Positions 8,881-18,403 of a stretch of 64,000 bases of DNA are shown here, one piece after another. The DNA comes from Psychrobacter sp. APC 3281 (GTDB taxonomy: Bacteria; Pseudomonadota; Gammaproteobacteria; Pseudomonadales; Moraxellaceae). Positions within the stretch are counted from its first letter, which is position 1. Each line of letters starts with the position of its first letter. Position numbers and translations under genes: made by a program. The DNA lies in NCBI RefSeq assembly GCF_030407815.1, contig NZ_JASDCS010000012.1, positions 56,481-120,480 on the forward strand. The letters run 5' to 3'. The notes beneath the pieces were generated by a model. The model was not told the DNA's origin and searched no databases. It saw only the letters and a list, made by a program, of their open reading frames with translations.

Positions 8881-11169
8881 CTACCAACCGACAGGATCAA
8901 TGTCCAAAGTAAGCTTAAGGTATTTAGCGCTTGGTAGGGCAAGCACTGGTTGCCACCACTGTCCCAACACATGGTGCAATTGACGACGGTCTTTAGCCAA
9001 TAGCAAAAGTTGTGCATGGTAGCGGCTGTTCTTTTTACTCATGGGTGCATCAATAGGACCGAGAACAGCGAGGTTATGAGCATTCGGCAAATGCGCAATA
9101 GCATCCTTGAGTGCTTGAGTAGTAGCTGCTAATGTTTTACCTTCGCAGCGTATCAATGCAGCATGTCGATGAGGAGGTAAGCCCATCATTTGACGTTCTT
9201 GCAGTAGCTCGCGTGCAAATGACAAGTAGCCGTCTTTGACCAGTTTTAATAGTAACTCGTTATCAGGCTGCAACGTTTGAATCAATACGCGGCCAGCTTT
9301 GTCACCTCGACCAGCACGGCCAGCTACCTGAATCATGAGCTGTGCGGTATGCTCTGGTGAGCGAAAGTCTGCTGATAAAAATCCGCGATCGGCATTGGGT
9401 AAGCAAACCAACGTGACATTGGGGAAGTGATGACCTTTGGCAACCATCTGTGTACCGACCAATATGGCAGGGTTGCCTTTATTAATTTGCTCGTAAATAT
9501 TTTCCCAGCTGTCTTTGCGTCTTGTGGTATCACGGTCTATTTGAATAATTGGATAGAGCTCTTTACTGGTTTGAGGATTGGCAAAGATTGCGTGCAGATT
9601 TTCGCTGAGCCTCGTCGTTCCCATGCCTTTGGCGTCTAGGTTTTGACTACCACAATCAGGGCATACGGTAGGGATATAGGCTTGCCAATCGCAATGATGG
9701 CATTTTAAGTACGAGTTGCTTGAATAACTGTTTCGCTGAGCTTGGCTATTATAGTGAACGGTCAGGTGCGCGTCACAGCGCGGACAATCTGCTTGCCAAC
9801 CACAAGCCTCGCACAATAGAACAGGCGCATAGCCACGACGATTCAAAAATATTAATACCTGATCACCGGCTTCTAGCGTTTGCCGTATCGCCCCGATCAT
9901 GGCATCCGTCAGCCCTGTATCATAGCGCGCACCGTCATCTTGTGCCTGTTGATGGGTGCTTTGCAAGCGAGCATCGATCAGCTGCATGGTTGCAGGTTTG
10001 GCATTGCCCGGACGAGTAAGCAGTTGGTATTCTGCTAGTTTGCCATCATCGACCAGTTTTAAATGCTCAAGGGAAGGTGTGGCAGTACCGAGTATCACTG
10101 GGATTTTGTACTGCAAACCTCGATAGAGAGCGACATCAGCGGCATGATAACGTAACGTGTCTTGTTGCTTATACGAGCCATCATGCGCCTCATCAACGAC
10201 AATCAGGCCTAAGTCTGCAAAGGGATATAGCACAGCCGAACGTGTACCGATCACGATTTGTGCATGCCCCGTGCGGCAGTCTTGCCACCCTTGTAAGCGA
10301 TGAATATTGGTCATGCCAGAGTGTAATAGCACAATATGGGCTGCGAACCGACTGGCAAATCTTGCTCGCGTTTGCGGTGTGAGTCCAATCTCTGGTACTA
10401 AAATAAGAACCTGTTTACCAGCCTCTAGTACAGCTTGCATCGCTTGCAGATAGACTTCGGTTTTACCACTACCAGTAATGCCGTTGAGCAAAAAACCAGT
10501 ATAAGTATCGGATTCGTGTGCAGCAATAATAGCGTCGACAGCAAGTCTCTGCTCATCATTGAGATTAAGTGGCATTTTTGCCAGCTTAACTGGAGTAGGC
10601 GCTTGCTTTGGCTGAATATAGCGCTCGACTAGCCCTTTATCTTCTAGCGTCTTTAAAAATGCTCGTTGCATACCTTCTAGTAGCAATACATCTTCGCTTG
10701 CGCCATGCTGACCATGTAGCTTTAGCATGTCGAACTGCTGCTTTTGTTTCTTAGCATTGGCTCGAAAATCATCATCAGTGATATGAGGCAAAATGCGCCA
10801 ATGGGTAATCAGCAAGTCTAATGGTTTGCCTTGACGGACAAGGCTTGGCAGGATAACTGCTAACACATCGCCAAGCGGATAGTGGTAATAGCGCGCTAAC
10901 CAATAGGCAAGCTTGAGCATGCTAGCGTCCAAAATAGGCTCAGCATCTAGACATTTATTAATAGGTTTGATTTTATTAACAGGTACGCTGCTATCGTCTT
11001 GTGAAATATGAGCAATCACAATGCCAATCAGAGTCTGACGACCAAACGAAACTTCAACACGGCTGCCGATTTTCGGTATCGCACTGTCTGGCAAAGCAAG
11101 CATATCAGCTGGTAGGCTATAGTCAAACACCCGATAAAGGGGAACGGGCAGAGCAACTTGTACCAACAT
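8881..11169 (-). CDS. priA: Primosomal protein N' (replication restart helicase PriA)
   Basis: PriA recognises stalled forks and D-loops and reloads the replisome. The 762-residue protein has an N-terminal 3'-end-binding domain (VALPVPLYRVFDYSLP), Walker A GITGSGKT near residues 230-237, a DEAH box at 326-329, and an eight-cysteine zinc module starting CEACGWQADCPRC and ending CPDC. A short Ser/Asn-rich insertion sits between the zinc ligands. Helicase motifs V and VI (GTQMVAKGHHFPNVTLV, IQVAGRAGRG) are intact. It is the last gene of the gmk-rpoZ-spoT-ridA block; a 27-bp palindrome precedes it. Confidence 0.96.
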   Translation of the reverse strand: MLVQVALPVPLYRVFDYSLPADMLALPDSAIPKIGSRVEVSFGRQTLIGIVIAHISQDDSSVPVNKIKPINKCLDAEPILDASMLKLAYWLARYYHYPLGDVLAVILPSLVRQGKPLDLLITHWRILPHITDDDFRANAKKQKQQFDMLKLHGQHGASEDVLLLEGMQRAFLKTLEDKGLVERYIQPKQAPTPVKLAKMPLNLNDEQRLAVDAIIAAHESDTYTGFLLNGITGSGKTEVYLQAMQAVLEAGKQVLILVPEIGLTPQTRARFASRFAAHIVLLHSGMTNIHRLQGWQDCRTGHAQIVIGTRSAVLYPFADLGLIVVDEAHDGSYKQQDTLRYHAADVALYRGLQYKIPVILGTATPSLEHLKLVDDGKLAEYQLLTRPGNAKPATMQLIDARLQSTHQQAQDDGARYDTGLTDAMIGAIRQTLEAGDQVLIFLNRRGYAPVLLCEACGWQADCPRCDAHLTVHYNSQAQRNSYSSNSYLKCHHCDWQAYIPTVCPDCGSQNLDAKGMGTTRLSENLHAIFANPQTSKELYPIIQIDRDTTRRKDSWENIYEQINKGNPAILVGTQMVAKGHHFPNVTLVCLPNADRGFLSADFRSPEHTAQLMIQVAGRAGRGDKAGRVLIQTLQPDNELLLKLVKDGYLSFARELLQERQMMGLPPHRHAALIRCEGKTLAATTQALKDAIAHLPNAHNLAVLGPIDAPMSKKNSRYHAQLLLLAKDRRQLHHVLGQWWQPVLALPSAKYLKLTLDIDPVGW

Positions 11170-11227
11170 AAACGGCTTCGCAGTCTTATTAGGTGAATAT
11201 GAGATCAGAATAATAGAACGGAGACCA

Positions 11228-11254
11228 ATAAGCTTAGCATGATGCTAAGCTTAT
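11228..11254. promoter_or_regulatory. 27-bp palindrome between ridA and priA
   Basis: Two exact 13-bp arms, ATAAGCTTAGCAT (11228-11240) and ATGCTAAGCTTAT (11242-11254), flank a single G. No T-tract follows on either strand, so it is not a textbook terminator. It lies 59 bp upstream of the priA start on the transcribed side. It could be a protein-binding operator or a cruciform/processing hairpin. Confidence 0.6.
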
Positions 11255-11316
11255 GGTGATATGACTTATAGGCTGTTGCTAAAATTAGCACTTAATACTA
11301 AGCATTCAATATTGTC

Positions 11317-11697
11317 TTATTCGATATAAAGAATAGACTCAATTTCTACCACACCACCTTTAGGTAGAGCAGCTACTTGGACGGCAGCGCGGGCAGGATA
11401 TGGCTCGCTTAGATTGGCGACAAACACTTCGTTCAAGACAGCAAAATCACTCAAGTCAGTCAAAGATACATTGAATTTGACCACGTCATTTAAACTGCCA
11501 CCAGCTGCTTCACAGATAGCTTTGATGTTTTCGAATACTTGCTCAGCCTGTGCTTTAAAACCTTCTCTTAGCTCCATCGTGTCAGGATCAAAACCAAGCT
11601 GACCTGAGATATAAACAGTATTGCCGACTTTTACAGCTTGAGAATAGGTGCCGACCGCTGCAGGTGCTTTATCAGTTTGGATGGTTTGACGAGTCAT
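11317..11697 (-). CDS. ridA: RidA family reactive intermediate deaminase
   Basis: RidA hydrolyses reactive enamine/imine intermediates released by PLP enzymes such as threonine dehydratase. The 126-residue length is normal. The N-terminal PAAVGTYSQAVKVGNTVYISGQ and the C-terminal PARAAVQVAALPKGGVVEIE segments, with the substrate-binding Arg, match the YjgF/YER057c family. It sits 105 bp downstream of spoT on the same strand, an arrangement also common in other gammaproteobacteria. Confidence 0.93.
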   Translation of the reverse strand: MTRQTIQTDKAPAAVGTYSQAVKVGNTVYISGQLGFDPDTMELREGFKAQAEQVFENIKAICEAAGGSLNDVVKFNVSLTDLSDFAVLNEVFVANLSEPYPARAAVQVAALPKGGVVEIESILYIE

Positions 11698-11802
11698 GGG
11701 GTGTCCCTTTTATATTTTATGTGAGTGATTCATTGCTACTAGAATAGCAGTTCTATTTTAGCTATTTGCATCACGACTATAGCAGTGATGCAAATGTGCT
11801 TA

Positions 11803-14001
11803 TTATAATTGATATAACCGTATAATGTTAGGGAAACCTAGCAGCGAGCGTAGTTCACGGATACCCTGTGCTAAATGGTTTCGACTACGTACCACGATAT
11901 GAATGATGGTATCAGTATTGCGAACATCAACGGTTTCCACACCCATATTGAGCTGGCGTAAGTGATAAATAACTTCACTGATTTGCTCGTCACTAAGCGC
12001 AATAGAGAGCTTTAAATAAGCAGGAAAACGAATCTTGCCGCTGTTTTTTAGGTCATGCTCGCCGATATCACCTTGTTTGACCGCATTGTCATTGCGCCAA
12101 CGTAATTGGATCACCTGATAAGGATTGTCTTTTCGGATATCGTCCAGTGAGAAACACTTATGACGATGAACGACCAAACCATGACGCGATAGATGCCCTA
12201 CGATAGGGTCGCCATATATCGGATGACAGCAATTGGCAAAATCAAGCTCGACGCCAGCAGCATTTGCAATCAGCTGTTGCGGTTGGGTCATGTCATCGCT
12301 ATGTACTTTTGCCTGTAGGTCGCTCAGCTCATCGCTAAATAAACGTGTCACGACTAGCTGAGGAAGTAGCGTACCTGAGCTTATTTGTTCAAATAACGCA
12401 TCTTTTTCAGTTAGGCCGCGCCATTCAGTCAGGTCTTTCCAGTCAGCATCTGTCAAATCATCAAAGCTTTTCTGATGCGTTCGGAGCGCACGATCCAATG
12501 CCTGTCTACCATGGTGTTGTTTGTCAGCGACAGATAAATCTTTAAACCAACGTAAAATCTCTTCACGGGCTTTGTTAGTTACTACAAATCCCAGCCACTC
12601 AGCTTTTGGTTCTGAGTGACTGTTTACTTCTATCTCAACGGACTGTCCATTTTTTACCACGGTGCCAAGCTTTGCAGCTTTACCATCGATATTTGCACCA
12701 ACGGCCACGTTACCAATCATAGGCCCGACCGCGTAGGCAAAATCTAGCGCCGTTGCACCCTGTGGAAGCTCGTAAGCACGCCCTTGAGGGCTATAGCAAA
12801 TGATTTTACTAGAGTGCAGATAATCCATCAGCTCATTAATGGTAGAGACTGCTGCTGAGAAATCAGGACTATTTTCATTCAGATTATCTTCATCGACCAA
12901 ATCTTTCATGTTGCGCAATGACGCTTGGATAACCGACTGACTGACATCAGATGCGTGCTCTGCCCCGATGACACCAAGTCTTGCAGCGCTTTGCATTTGC
13001 TTGGTCAATATAGTGACTTTTACCACATCATTATCACGCTCATAAATGAGAGTCAGGGATTGGTTACCGCCTGGTAGCGGACGACGAATATTATCCGCAA
13101 TATGGGTATCATCAATCTGATATTTTTTGATTAAGTAATAGGCCAGCTTGTCGCAGGCTTCGATATTGTCGAGGACGATTTCAAACGCATAATGACGCAG
13201 TAATGCATTAATCTCACCGCGATTGCGGAAAAATTGACGATATATGACCACGCGATTGTCCAATACCTTGACCAGACCATTGAGATCCAAGTTATTTAGC
13301 ACGATACTTAAATAACGATGAATGGACTCTCTTTGAAAGTTTCGTCCAAGCCCATGCTGTAGCAGTTTATCAGACAGCTTGTTGTACATATCAGAGTCTA
13401 AATTGCGATAACACAATACTTCGATATAGTCAGCAATATCATTCAGACCCATTAATCGGGCAAATGGCACATAAAAATCTAAGGTTTCTTGAGCTGTGGT
13501 GCGCTGTTTTTCAGGACGTACTGCGTCAAGCGTAGACATATTATGTAGACGGTCAGCAAGCTTGATAATCAGTACACGCGGGTCGGCGAGGGTGGCGGTC
13601 AGAATTTTATGAAAGGTGGCCGCTTTATTCTGCTGCTTGTTATGTGAAGATGACTTTAGTTTGGTCACACCATCGACCAGTCTTGATACAATTTCACCAT
13701 AACGCTGCTTGATTTGCTCATCACTGACTTCGGTGTCTTCGACCGTATCATGCAAAATTGCTGCAATGATGGTATCTCGATCTAAGCGAAAGCCCGCTAG
13801 TATCTCAGCGACAGCGATTGGATGCGTGATATAAGGTTCCCCTGATTTGCGCTTGTCTTTAATGTGCGCAATATCTCCGAACTCACAAGCATCAACAATA
13901 TCACGGCGCTCAGCAGCAGTGAGATAACCTACCGAACGTAGTAAATTATATTGAGCATCATCGACGAGGTGATGACTGAGTTTGGGTAGGGTTTGACTCA
14001 T
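11803..14001 (-). CDS. spoT: SpoT-type (p)ppGpp hydrolase with degenerate synthetase domain
   Basis: The 732-residue protein has the full RSH layout: HD hydrolase, synthetase-like, TGS, zinc-finger and ACT domains. The hydrolase side is intact, with the His at THP (residue 60), HD at 84-85 followed by TVEDTE, and KLADRLHNM. The synthetase side has lost key residues when compared by eye with E. coli SpoT: KDYIAIPKANGYQSLH becomes ADNIRRPLPGGNQSLT, and VEVQIRT becomes VKVTILT, removing the catalytic Glu. The protein is therefore likely a hydrolase only, as known for Acinetobacter SpoT. TGS (residues ~405-465) and a Cys-Cys-His zinc-finger motif (FANCCHPIYGDPIVGH) follow. Neighbours gmk and rpoZ are the classical partners. 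Confidence 0.95.
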   Translation of the reverse strand: MSQTLPKLSHHLVDDAQYNLLRSVGYLTAAERRDIVDACEFGDIAHIKDKRKSGEPYITHPIAVAEILAGFRLDRDTIIAAILHDTVEDTEVSDEQIKQRYGEIVSRLVDGVTKLKSSSHNKQQNKAATFHKILTATLADPRVLIIKLADRLHNMSTLDAVRPEKQRTTAQETLDFYVPFARLMGLNDIADYIEVLCYRNLDSDMYNKLSDKLLQHGLGRNFQRESIHRYLSIVLNNLDLNGLVKVLDNRVVIYRQFFRNRGEINALLRHYAFEIVLDNIEACDKLAYYLIKKYQIDDTHIADNIRRPLPGGNQSLTLIYERDNDVVKVTILTKQMQSAARLGVIGAEHASDVSQSVIQASLRNMKDLVDEDNLNENSPDFSAAVSTINELMDYLHSSKIICYSPQGRAYELPQGATALDFAYAVGPMIGNVAVGANIDGKAAKLGTVVKNGQSVEIEVNSHSEPKAEWLGFVVTNKAREEILRWFKDLSVADKQHHGRQALDRALRTHQKSFDDLTDADWKDLTEWRGLTEKDALFEQISSGTLLPQLVVTRLFSDELSDLQAKVHSDDMTQPQQLIANAAGVELDFANCCHPIYGDPIVGHLSRHGLVVHRHKCFSLDDIRKDNPYQVIQLRWRNDNAVKQGDIGEHDLKNSGKIRFPAYLKLSIALSDEQISEVIYHLRQLNMGVETVDVRNTDTIIHIVVRSRNHLAQGIRELRSLLGFPNIIRLYQL

Positions 14002-14340
14002 AAAATGATGATCCTATTTTCCATGACCTACTTGTTGGGCCACTTACCGAAGCAAATGGAGGCTAAATAATGACCTACCATACAAAACTTAAGGATGAGT
14101 ACGCCATTCTCTAATTAATCGCAAATCGCTTTCAATGTCAACTGATAAGCGTGTGGGCGATGAAAAAATTTCACTCAGTGGTCTATTTTGGGGATAAATG
14201 GTGACCAAAATAGCCAATACATTATTATTACAACCAAAAAACCACAGCCTATGCTGTGGTCTCTATAGTTGATCAAGATGTGTATTTATTTTATAAAAAC
14301 ACTATTGGCTTCATAAAATACATCTTATCAAAACAGCTTA
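14002..14340. other. rpoZ-spoT spacer
   Basis: This 339-bp gap holds a minus-strand terminator at 14236-14260 (own entry) and the presumed spoT promoter between it and 14001. It suggests that spoT is not simply read through from rpoZ. I see no other structure. Confidence 0.5.
14234..14260 (-). terminator. Terminator after rpoZ
   Basis: Arms ACCACAGC (14241-14248) and GCTGTGGT (14253-14260) form an 8-bp stem with a 4-base loop. On the minus strand it runs into TTTTTGGTTG. It lies 80 bp past the rpoZ stop. Confidence 0.75.
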
Positions 14341-14601
14341 TTAGAAGCTGTGGTCGCCTGATAATGCTAAATCTAATGAGCTAGTAGCAAAATTATGCTC
14401 TGGCTGATTTAGGATGTCGCGTGTGATTTTGCCAGCGGCAATTTCACGTAGTGCCAATACTGTAGGCTTGTCGTTATCAACGTCAACCAACGGCTCGGCA
14501 ATACCTTTGGCCAATTGACGGGCGCGTTTGCTTGCGACCAAAATTAGCTCAAAGCGATTATCAACATTATCCAAACAATCTTCAATCGTCACTCGTGCCA
14601 T
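14341..14601 (-). CDS. rpoZ: RNA polymerase omega subunit
   Basis: Omega helps assemble RNA polymerase and contributes to the ppGpp-binding site 1. The 86-residue protein starts [30 protein letters not shown] (landmark: residues 1-30), the classical family N-terminus, and keeps the [11 protein letters not shown] segment. The ATG has a good GAGGT ribosome-binding site. It lies between gmk and spoT, the conserved gammaproteobacterial order. Confidence 0.96.
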   Translation of the reverse strand: MARVTIEDCLDNVDNRFELILVASKRARQLAKGIAEPLVDVDNDKPTVLALREIAAGKITRDILNQPEHNFATSSLDLALSGDHSF

Positions 14602-14765
14602 AAATAGCTACCTCGGTTGTTTTTATTAGTAACGGACTTTGCCCGCCACTTAATAAAAATAATATCAAAAATATAAAGGGGGATAGCTAAATATTATAGC
14701 ATTTTTTGCCAAGTCGCGTAGTTGCTTTTTATGTCTACTTACGAGATTAGCTGCTTGTGCGTAGT

Positions 14766-15392
14766 TTACTCTTCTACCTGAGTGTTTAGCAAGTTGCTAA
14801 TCGTGCGATGATAGCGCTGCTGCTGACGACTAAGTGTCTGCCTGTCGGCCACGATAATGGCTTTTAGCTCAGCTAAGGCTACGTCAAAATTATCATTGAT
14901 CACTACATAGTCAGCATTCACATATTGTGCCATTTCGGTGACCGCACCAGCTAGACGGCGCTCTATAACTTCTACAGAATCTTGCGCGCGGGTTGAGAGA
15001 CGTTGACGTAATGTCGCAATGCTGGGTGGTAGAATAAAAATCATAATGGCATCGGGAAAGATATTTCTAATTTGCGTCGCGCCTTGCCAGTCAATCTCCA
15101 AAATAACGTCAATACCCGCCGCTAGCTGGGTACGAACACTTTCCTCTGACGTGCCATAATAGTTACCAAATACTTCAGCATGCTCTAGAAATAGACCCGC
15201 ATTGATACCATTGGTAAAACTATCGGTATCTGTGAAATGATAGTGCTGACCATCAATCTCACCTGGACGCGGTGCGCGAGTGGTATGAGAGACACTGACC
15301 GTTAAGTCATTGGTGGTAGCAAGCAGTTGCTTAACCAGTGAGGTCTTGCCAGTACCTGAAGCGGCAGTAACGATGAATAATGAACCTGTCAT
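14766..15392 (-). CDS. gmk: Guanylate kinase
   Basis: Gmk phosphorylates GMP to GDP with ATP and supplies GTP and (p)ppGpp precursors. The 208-residue protein has a P-loop [10 protein letters not shown] at residues 9-18, the GMP-binding region [17 protein letters not shown] and the lid-associated LSTRAQDS. It heads the gmk-rpoZ-spoT group and is 164 bp upstream of rpoZ. A weak hairpin followed by a T-rich tract lies in its 5' leader (15496-15526). Confidence 0.96.
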   Translation of the reverse strand: MTGSLFIVTAASGTGKTSLVKQLLATTNDLTVSVSHTTRAPRPGEIDGQHYHFTDTDSFTNGINAGLFLEHAEVFGNYYGTSEESVRTQLAAGIDVILEIDWQGATQIRNIFPDAIMIFILPPSIATLRQRLSTRAQDSVEVIERRLAGAVTEMAQYVNADYVVINDNFDVALAELKAIIVADRQTLSRQQQRYHRTISNLLNTQVEE

Positions 15393-15765
15393 ACAATGTA
15401 TCCTAATAGAAGGTGTCTTAGTAACTCGTAAAATGTATTGTAATAAATGCGTGTTGATAAAAAGTTAAGCAGTGCCTCAGTCAAAAACAAAGACTGGAAA
15501 AAATAAAAAATGCCATCATGTATGGCGTTAGAAATTATAATAGATGCATTATTATAAACTGCTTTTATACAAGTTAAAGCTGGTTTTACAATATGTCGTA
15601 AGCATGCTGAGATTTGCCCACAAAATATTGCTACGAGTAGACAGCTATTTTAGAGAGCGATAAAAGCAAATTATGCTAAAGTAGAGCATTGATTTCGCCC
15701 CAACTTTTGAATGAAAACATTCAAAATACGTTTTAACTATAAATTATCCAATGATAGGCCTTTTT
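15393..15765. other. gmk-ispH divergent promoter region
   Basis: This 373-bp region must carry both divergent promoters. At 15496-15526, read on the minus strand, a 5-bp stem (GCCAT/ATGGC) is followed by a T-rich tract, a weak terminator-like structure about 110 bp upstream of the gmk start. The rest is A+T-rich with no further recognisable structure. Confidence 0.45.
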
Positions 15766-16722
15766 ATGCAAATTTATCTTGCCAATCCCCGTGGATTTTG
15801 TGCTGGTGTGGACCGTGCAATTGCGATTGTTAATGAAGCATTGACACGTTTCGAGCCGCCTATTTATGTCCGTCATGAAGTTGTGCATAATAAGTTTGTG
15901 GTATCAGACTTGGCCAATCGTGGTGCGGTATTCGTTGAAGAGCTTCACGAAGTGCCAGATGGATCCGTTGTTATCTTTTCTGCTCACGGCGTGTCTAAAG
16001 CAGTTGAAGATGAGGCTGGTCGCCGTGATATTACTGTGTTTGATGCAACATGTCCGTTGGTAACTAAAGTACATATCGAAGTGGCCAAGTTCGCGCAAGA
16101 TGGGATGGATGCCGTGTTGATAGGACATGCAGGACATCCAGAAGTCGAAGGTACTATGGGGCGCTTTAATCGTCGCCATGGTGGGCAGATTCATCTGGTC
16201 GAAGATGAAGGTGATGTGGCCGCATTGACTGTACAAGATGCTGAACGCTTGGCATTTGTGACTCAGACAACTTTGTCGATGGATGATACTGCGCGCGTTA
16301 TCGATGCGCTACGTGAAAAATTCCCTAGTATCCAAGGCCCTCGCAAAGACGACATTTGCTATGCTACTCAAAACCGTCAAGATGCGGTAAAAGATTTGGC
16401 CAGTCGCTGTGAAGTGGTCTTGGTAGTTGGTTCGCCAAACTCATCAAACTCTAATCGCTTACGTGAGCTGGCTGAGCGTATGAATTGCCGTGCGTATTTA
16501 ATTGATAATGCCAGTGAGATGGAGAAGCGTTGGTTAGATGGTGTGCAGAGTATAGGAGTGACCGCTGGTGCATCCGCGCCCGAAGTGTTGATCCAAGAAG
16601 TATTGCAACAGTTGCAAGACTGGGGTGGTGATTTGCCTAGTGAGCTATCTGGTATTGAAGAAAATGTGACGTTTAGTCTGCCGAAAGCGTTGCGGATTCC
16701 TGTTACTCAGGTTGGTAAGTAA
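15766..16722 (+). CDS. ispH: 4-hydroxy-3-methylbut-2-enyl diphosphate reductase
   Basis: IspH (LytB) is the last enzyme of the MEP isoprenoid pathway, using a 4Fe-4S cluster to make IPP and DMAPP. The three cluster cysteines are visible in [24 protein letters not shown] and [11 protein letters not shown], and the TQTTLS and SPNSSNS motifs are in place. An upstream in-frame ATG at 15751 exists, but the one at 15766 gives the family N-terminus [10 protein letters not shown] and has the better-placed GATAGG. Length from this start is 318 residues, normal for the family. Confidence 0.97.
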   Translation: MQIYLANPRGFCAGVDRAIAIVNEALTRFEPPIYVRHEVVHNKFVVSDLANRGAVFVEELHEVPDGSVVIFSAHGVSKAVEDEAGRRDITVFDATCPLVTKVHIEVAKFAQDGMDAVLIGHAGHPEVEGTMGRFNRRHGGQIHLVEDEGDVAALTVQDAERLAFVTQTTLSMDDTARVIDALREKFPSIQGPRKDDICYATQNRQDAVKDLASRCEVVLVVGSPNSSNSNRLRELAERMNCRAYLIDNASEMEKRWLDGVQSIGVTAGASAPEVLIQEVLQQLQDWGGDLPSELSGIEENVTFSLPKALRIPVTQVGK

Positions 16723-16781
16723 CTAATATTCGTGTTTGTATTTATATTTTTATGAATCATCATTGATATGGATAAGGTCGC

Positions 16782-17030
16782 ATGAAAGAACCAAAAGCCA
16801 GATTTATATTGGCAGAGGCCACGCTCGCTGAAGTCAACAAGCAACTCAAGCTCAATATGCTAGTGATGGCAGCAGTGGTTTTCGTATTGTTTATGAATAT
16901 CATGAAGTTTATGGCAGAAAAAAGCTTTTTTTATGCGATGCTCGCAGTAGTCATGATCTGTTTACTATTTTTCTTACAAAAAGCTCGCCGTATTCTCACA
17001 CTAAGAAAACAAGAGCTTACCCACAAATAA
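16782..17030 (+). CDS. Small two-helix membrane protein, unknown function
   Basis: I do not recognise this 82-residue protein. Residues 25-45 and 50-67 are hydrophobic and likely form a membrane hairpin, with a basic C-terminal tail (KARRILTLRKQELTHK). It has a good AAGG ribosome-binding site, and the ispH gene lies 59 bp upstream and the thioesterase 54 bp downstream, so all three may be cotranscribed. Confidence 0.6.
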   Translation: MKEPKARFILAEATLAEVNKQLKLNMLVMAAVVFVLFMNIMKFMAEKSFFYAMLAVVMICLLFFLQKARRILTLRKQELTHK

Positions 17031-17084
17031 AAAGTACAAGCCTAAATAAGAAATACAGATGAAAGTGCCAAATATAGGATAGTT

Positions 17085-17900
17085 ATGACTGCTTATTACA
17101 AATTTATTAAACGAGAATTACAAGAAGACGGTGTCAGTGTGGCGCATTATCAGCCAACCAAGCATGCTCAAGGTGCTTGGAATGAGCATGAGCAGCACAT
17201 GGCGCCAGCAACAGGCCTATTAACAGCCGAGATCAACAGCTTTGCGCCACAACCCAATACTCGTATCGCACGTGTGAGCCTCGATATCTTGGGGCTAATA
17301 CCACTTGACGACTTTACTATCACTACTCGCTGTATCCGACCAGGCAAGACTATTGAGCTGGTCGAAGCGGTCATGAGTAGCCGTGGCCGCGATGCTATTA
17401 TTGCAAGAGCGTGGCGACTGATTACTCAAGATACCAGCGAGATTGCCGGACTTGAAGATCAACCAGCAGAATACAAACCTGAAGAACTACCAGTTTGGGA
17501 AGGTATGAAAGGCTGGCCGGGCGGCTTTATCGAAAGCGTACGTCTAGTAGCAACAGAAGACCGTCGTGCTGGTCGCGGTATGGTATGGATTACCAATGAT
17601 CTCGACATGATTGAAGGTGAGGCGACTGATGATTTGGTGCATCTATTAGGTATGGTCGATACTGCCAATGGTGTTGTACCAAGATTGGGTCTTGGTTTGT
17701 CTAAGTTAGAGTGGATGTTTCCCAATACTGATTTGCAAATCCATATGCATCGCTCGCCAAAAGGTCGCTGGCTGGGTATCGAGGCTGTACAACAATATGG
17801 CGATGATGGTATCGGATTGACCAGTGCGGTATTGCACGATGTATACGGCCCTTTTGGTCGTAGTGAGCAAATCCTTACTATTCGTCCGATGCCACGTTAA
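17085..17900 (+). CDS. TesB-like acyl-CoA thioesterase family protein
   Basis: The 271-residue protein fits the double hot-dog thioesterase (4HBT_3-like) family, which hydrolyses acyl-CoAs. The N-terminal half includes ISLDILGLIP-like RVSLDILGLIPLDDF and a strand-rich segment; the C-terminal half ends in GLTSAVLHDVYGPFGRSEQ, a typical family ending. No signal peptide is present. The substrate chain length cannot be inferred. An AGGA site precedes the ATG. Confidence 0.75.
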   Translation: MTAYYKFIKRELQEDGVSVAHYQPTKHAQGAWNEHEQHMAPATGLLTAEINSFAPQPNTRIARVSLDILGLIPLDDFTITTRCIRPGKTIELVEAVMSSRGRDAIIARAWRLITQDTSEIAGLEDQPAEYKPEELPVWEGMKGWPGGFIESVRLVATEDRRAGRGMVWITNDLDMIEGEATDDLVHLLGMVDTANGVVPRLGLGLSKLEWMFPNTDLQIHMHRSPKGRWLGIEAVQQYGDDGIGLTSAVLHDVYGPFGRSEQILTIRPMPR

Positions 17901-18066
17901 AAGGCTAAGAGTCAGCCAGCTTGTAGTTTTTAAAAATGAAATGATATGTTGTAATCAATTAATTATACAAATAATGGAAAAATGGTTTTAATAGTAGCTA
18001 ACAAGACAATATTACTAAAAAAATAATATTACTAACAAGCCGATGTTAATCAACATAGAGGTTACT

Positions 18067-18141
18067 ATGAAAACCCATACTCAATTTTCAAAAAAGCTGA
18101 CGACTCTCTGGGATATATTGATAGAAGCATATTCAGAATAG
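18067..18141 (+). CDS. Possible 24-residue small protein
   Basis: The frame begins MKTHTQFSKKLTTLWDI and ends EAYSE before a TAG. An AGAGG ribosome-binding site lies 6 bases upstream, and a strong terminator lies 69 bp downstream, so a short monocistronic transcript is plausible. The peptide is amphipathic, basic at the N-terminus and acidic at the end. It could equally be a chance frame within a small RNA; homology or ribosome profiling would decide. Confidence 0.35.
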   Translation: MKTHTQFSKKLTTLWDILIEAYSE

Positions 18142-18209
18142 TTGCTGGTGTTTGCGCGTTGGTTGCTATGTCAGAAAATGACTGAGCAAATAAATAACTG
18201 ACACCAGAG

Positions 18210-18241
18210 CACCGCCTTGATAAACAAGCGCGGTGTTTTTT
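18210..18241 (+). terminator. Strong plus-strand terminator without an obvious upstream gene
   Basis: Arms CACCGCCTTG (18210-18219) and CAAG-C-GCGGTG (18225-18235, one bulged C) are followed by TTTTTT. It sits upstream of htpG and 310 bp after the thioesterase stop, so it probably terminates the short unit at about 18.05-18.24 kb. Confidence 0.8.
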
Positions 18242-18403
18242 ATGGAATAAAGATTTTGAGCTTGAATTTTTTCTCAATGCCCCTATTAGTATAGACAGTT
18301 TAACGTTATTACATACGGCAAGTTATCTAACATTATGAGAACGGCTTTAGTGAGTATATCGTTATCTGATAATAGGTCTTTCATAGAATTTAAAGGAGTT
18401 TTT

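Larger units (their letters stand above)
17901..18403. other. Thioesterase-htpG spacer containing a transcript-like unit
   Basis: This 503-bp region is mostly A+T-rich. It contains a 24-codon reading frame with a ribosome-binding site at 18067-18141 and a strong plus-strand terminator at 18210-18241 that belongs to no larger gene. A direct repeat of AATATTACTA occurs near 18008-18034. The htpG promoter must lie after the terminator. Confidence 0.5.
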
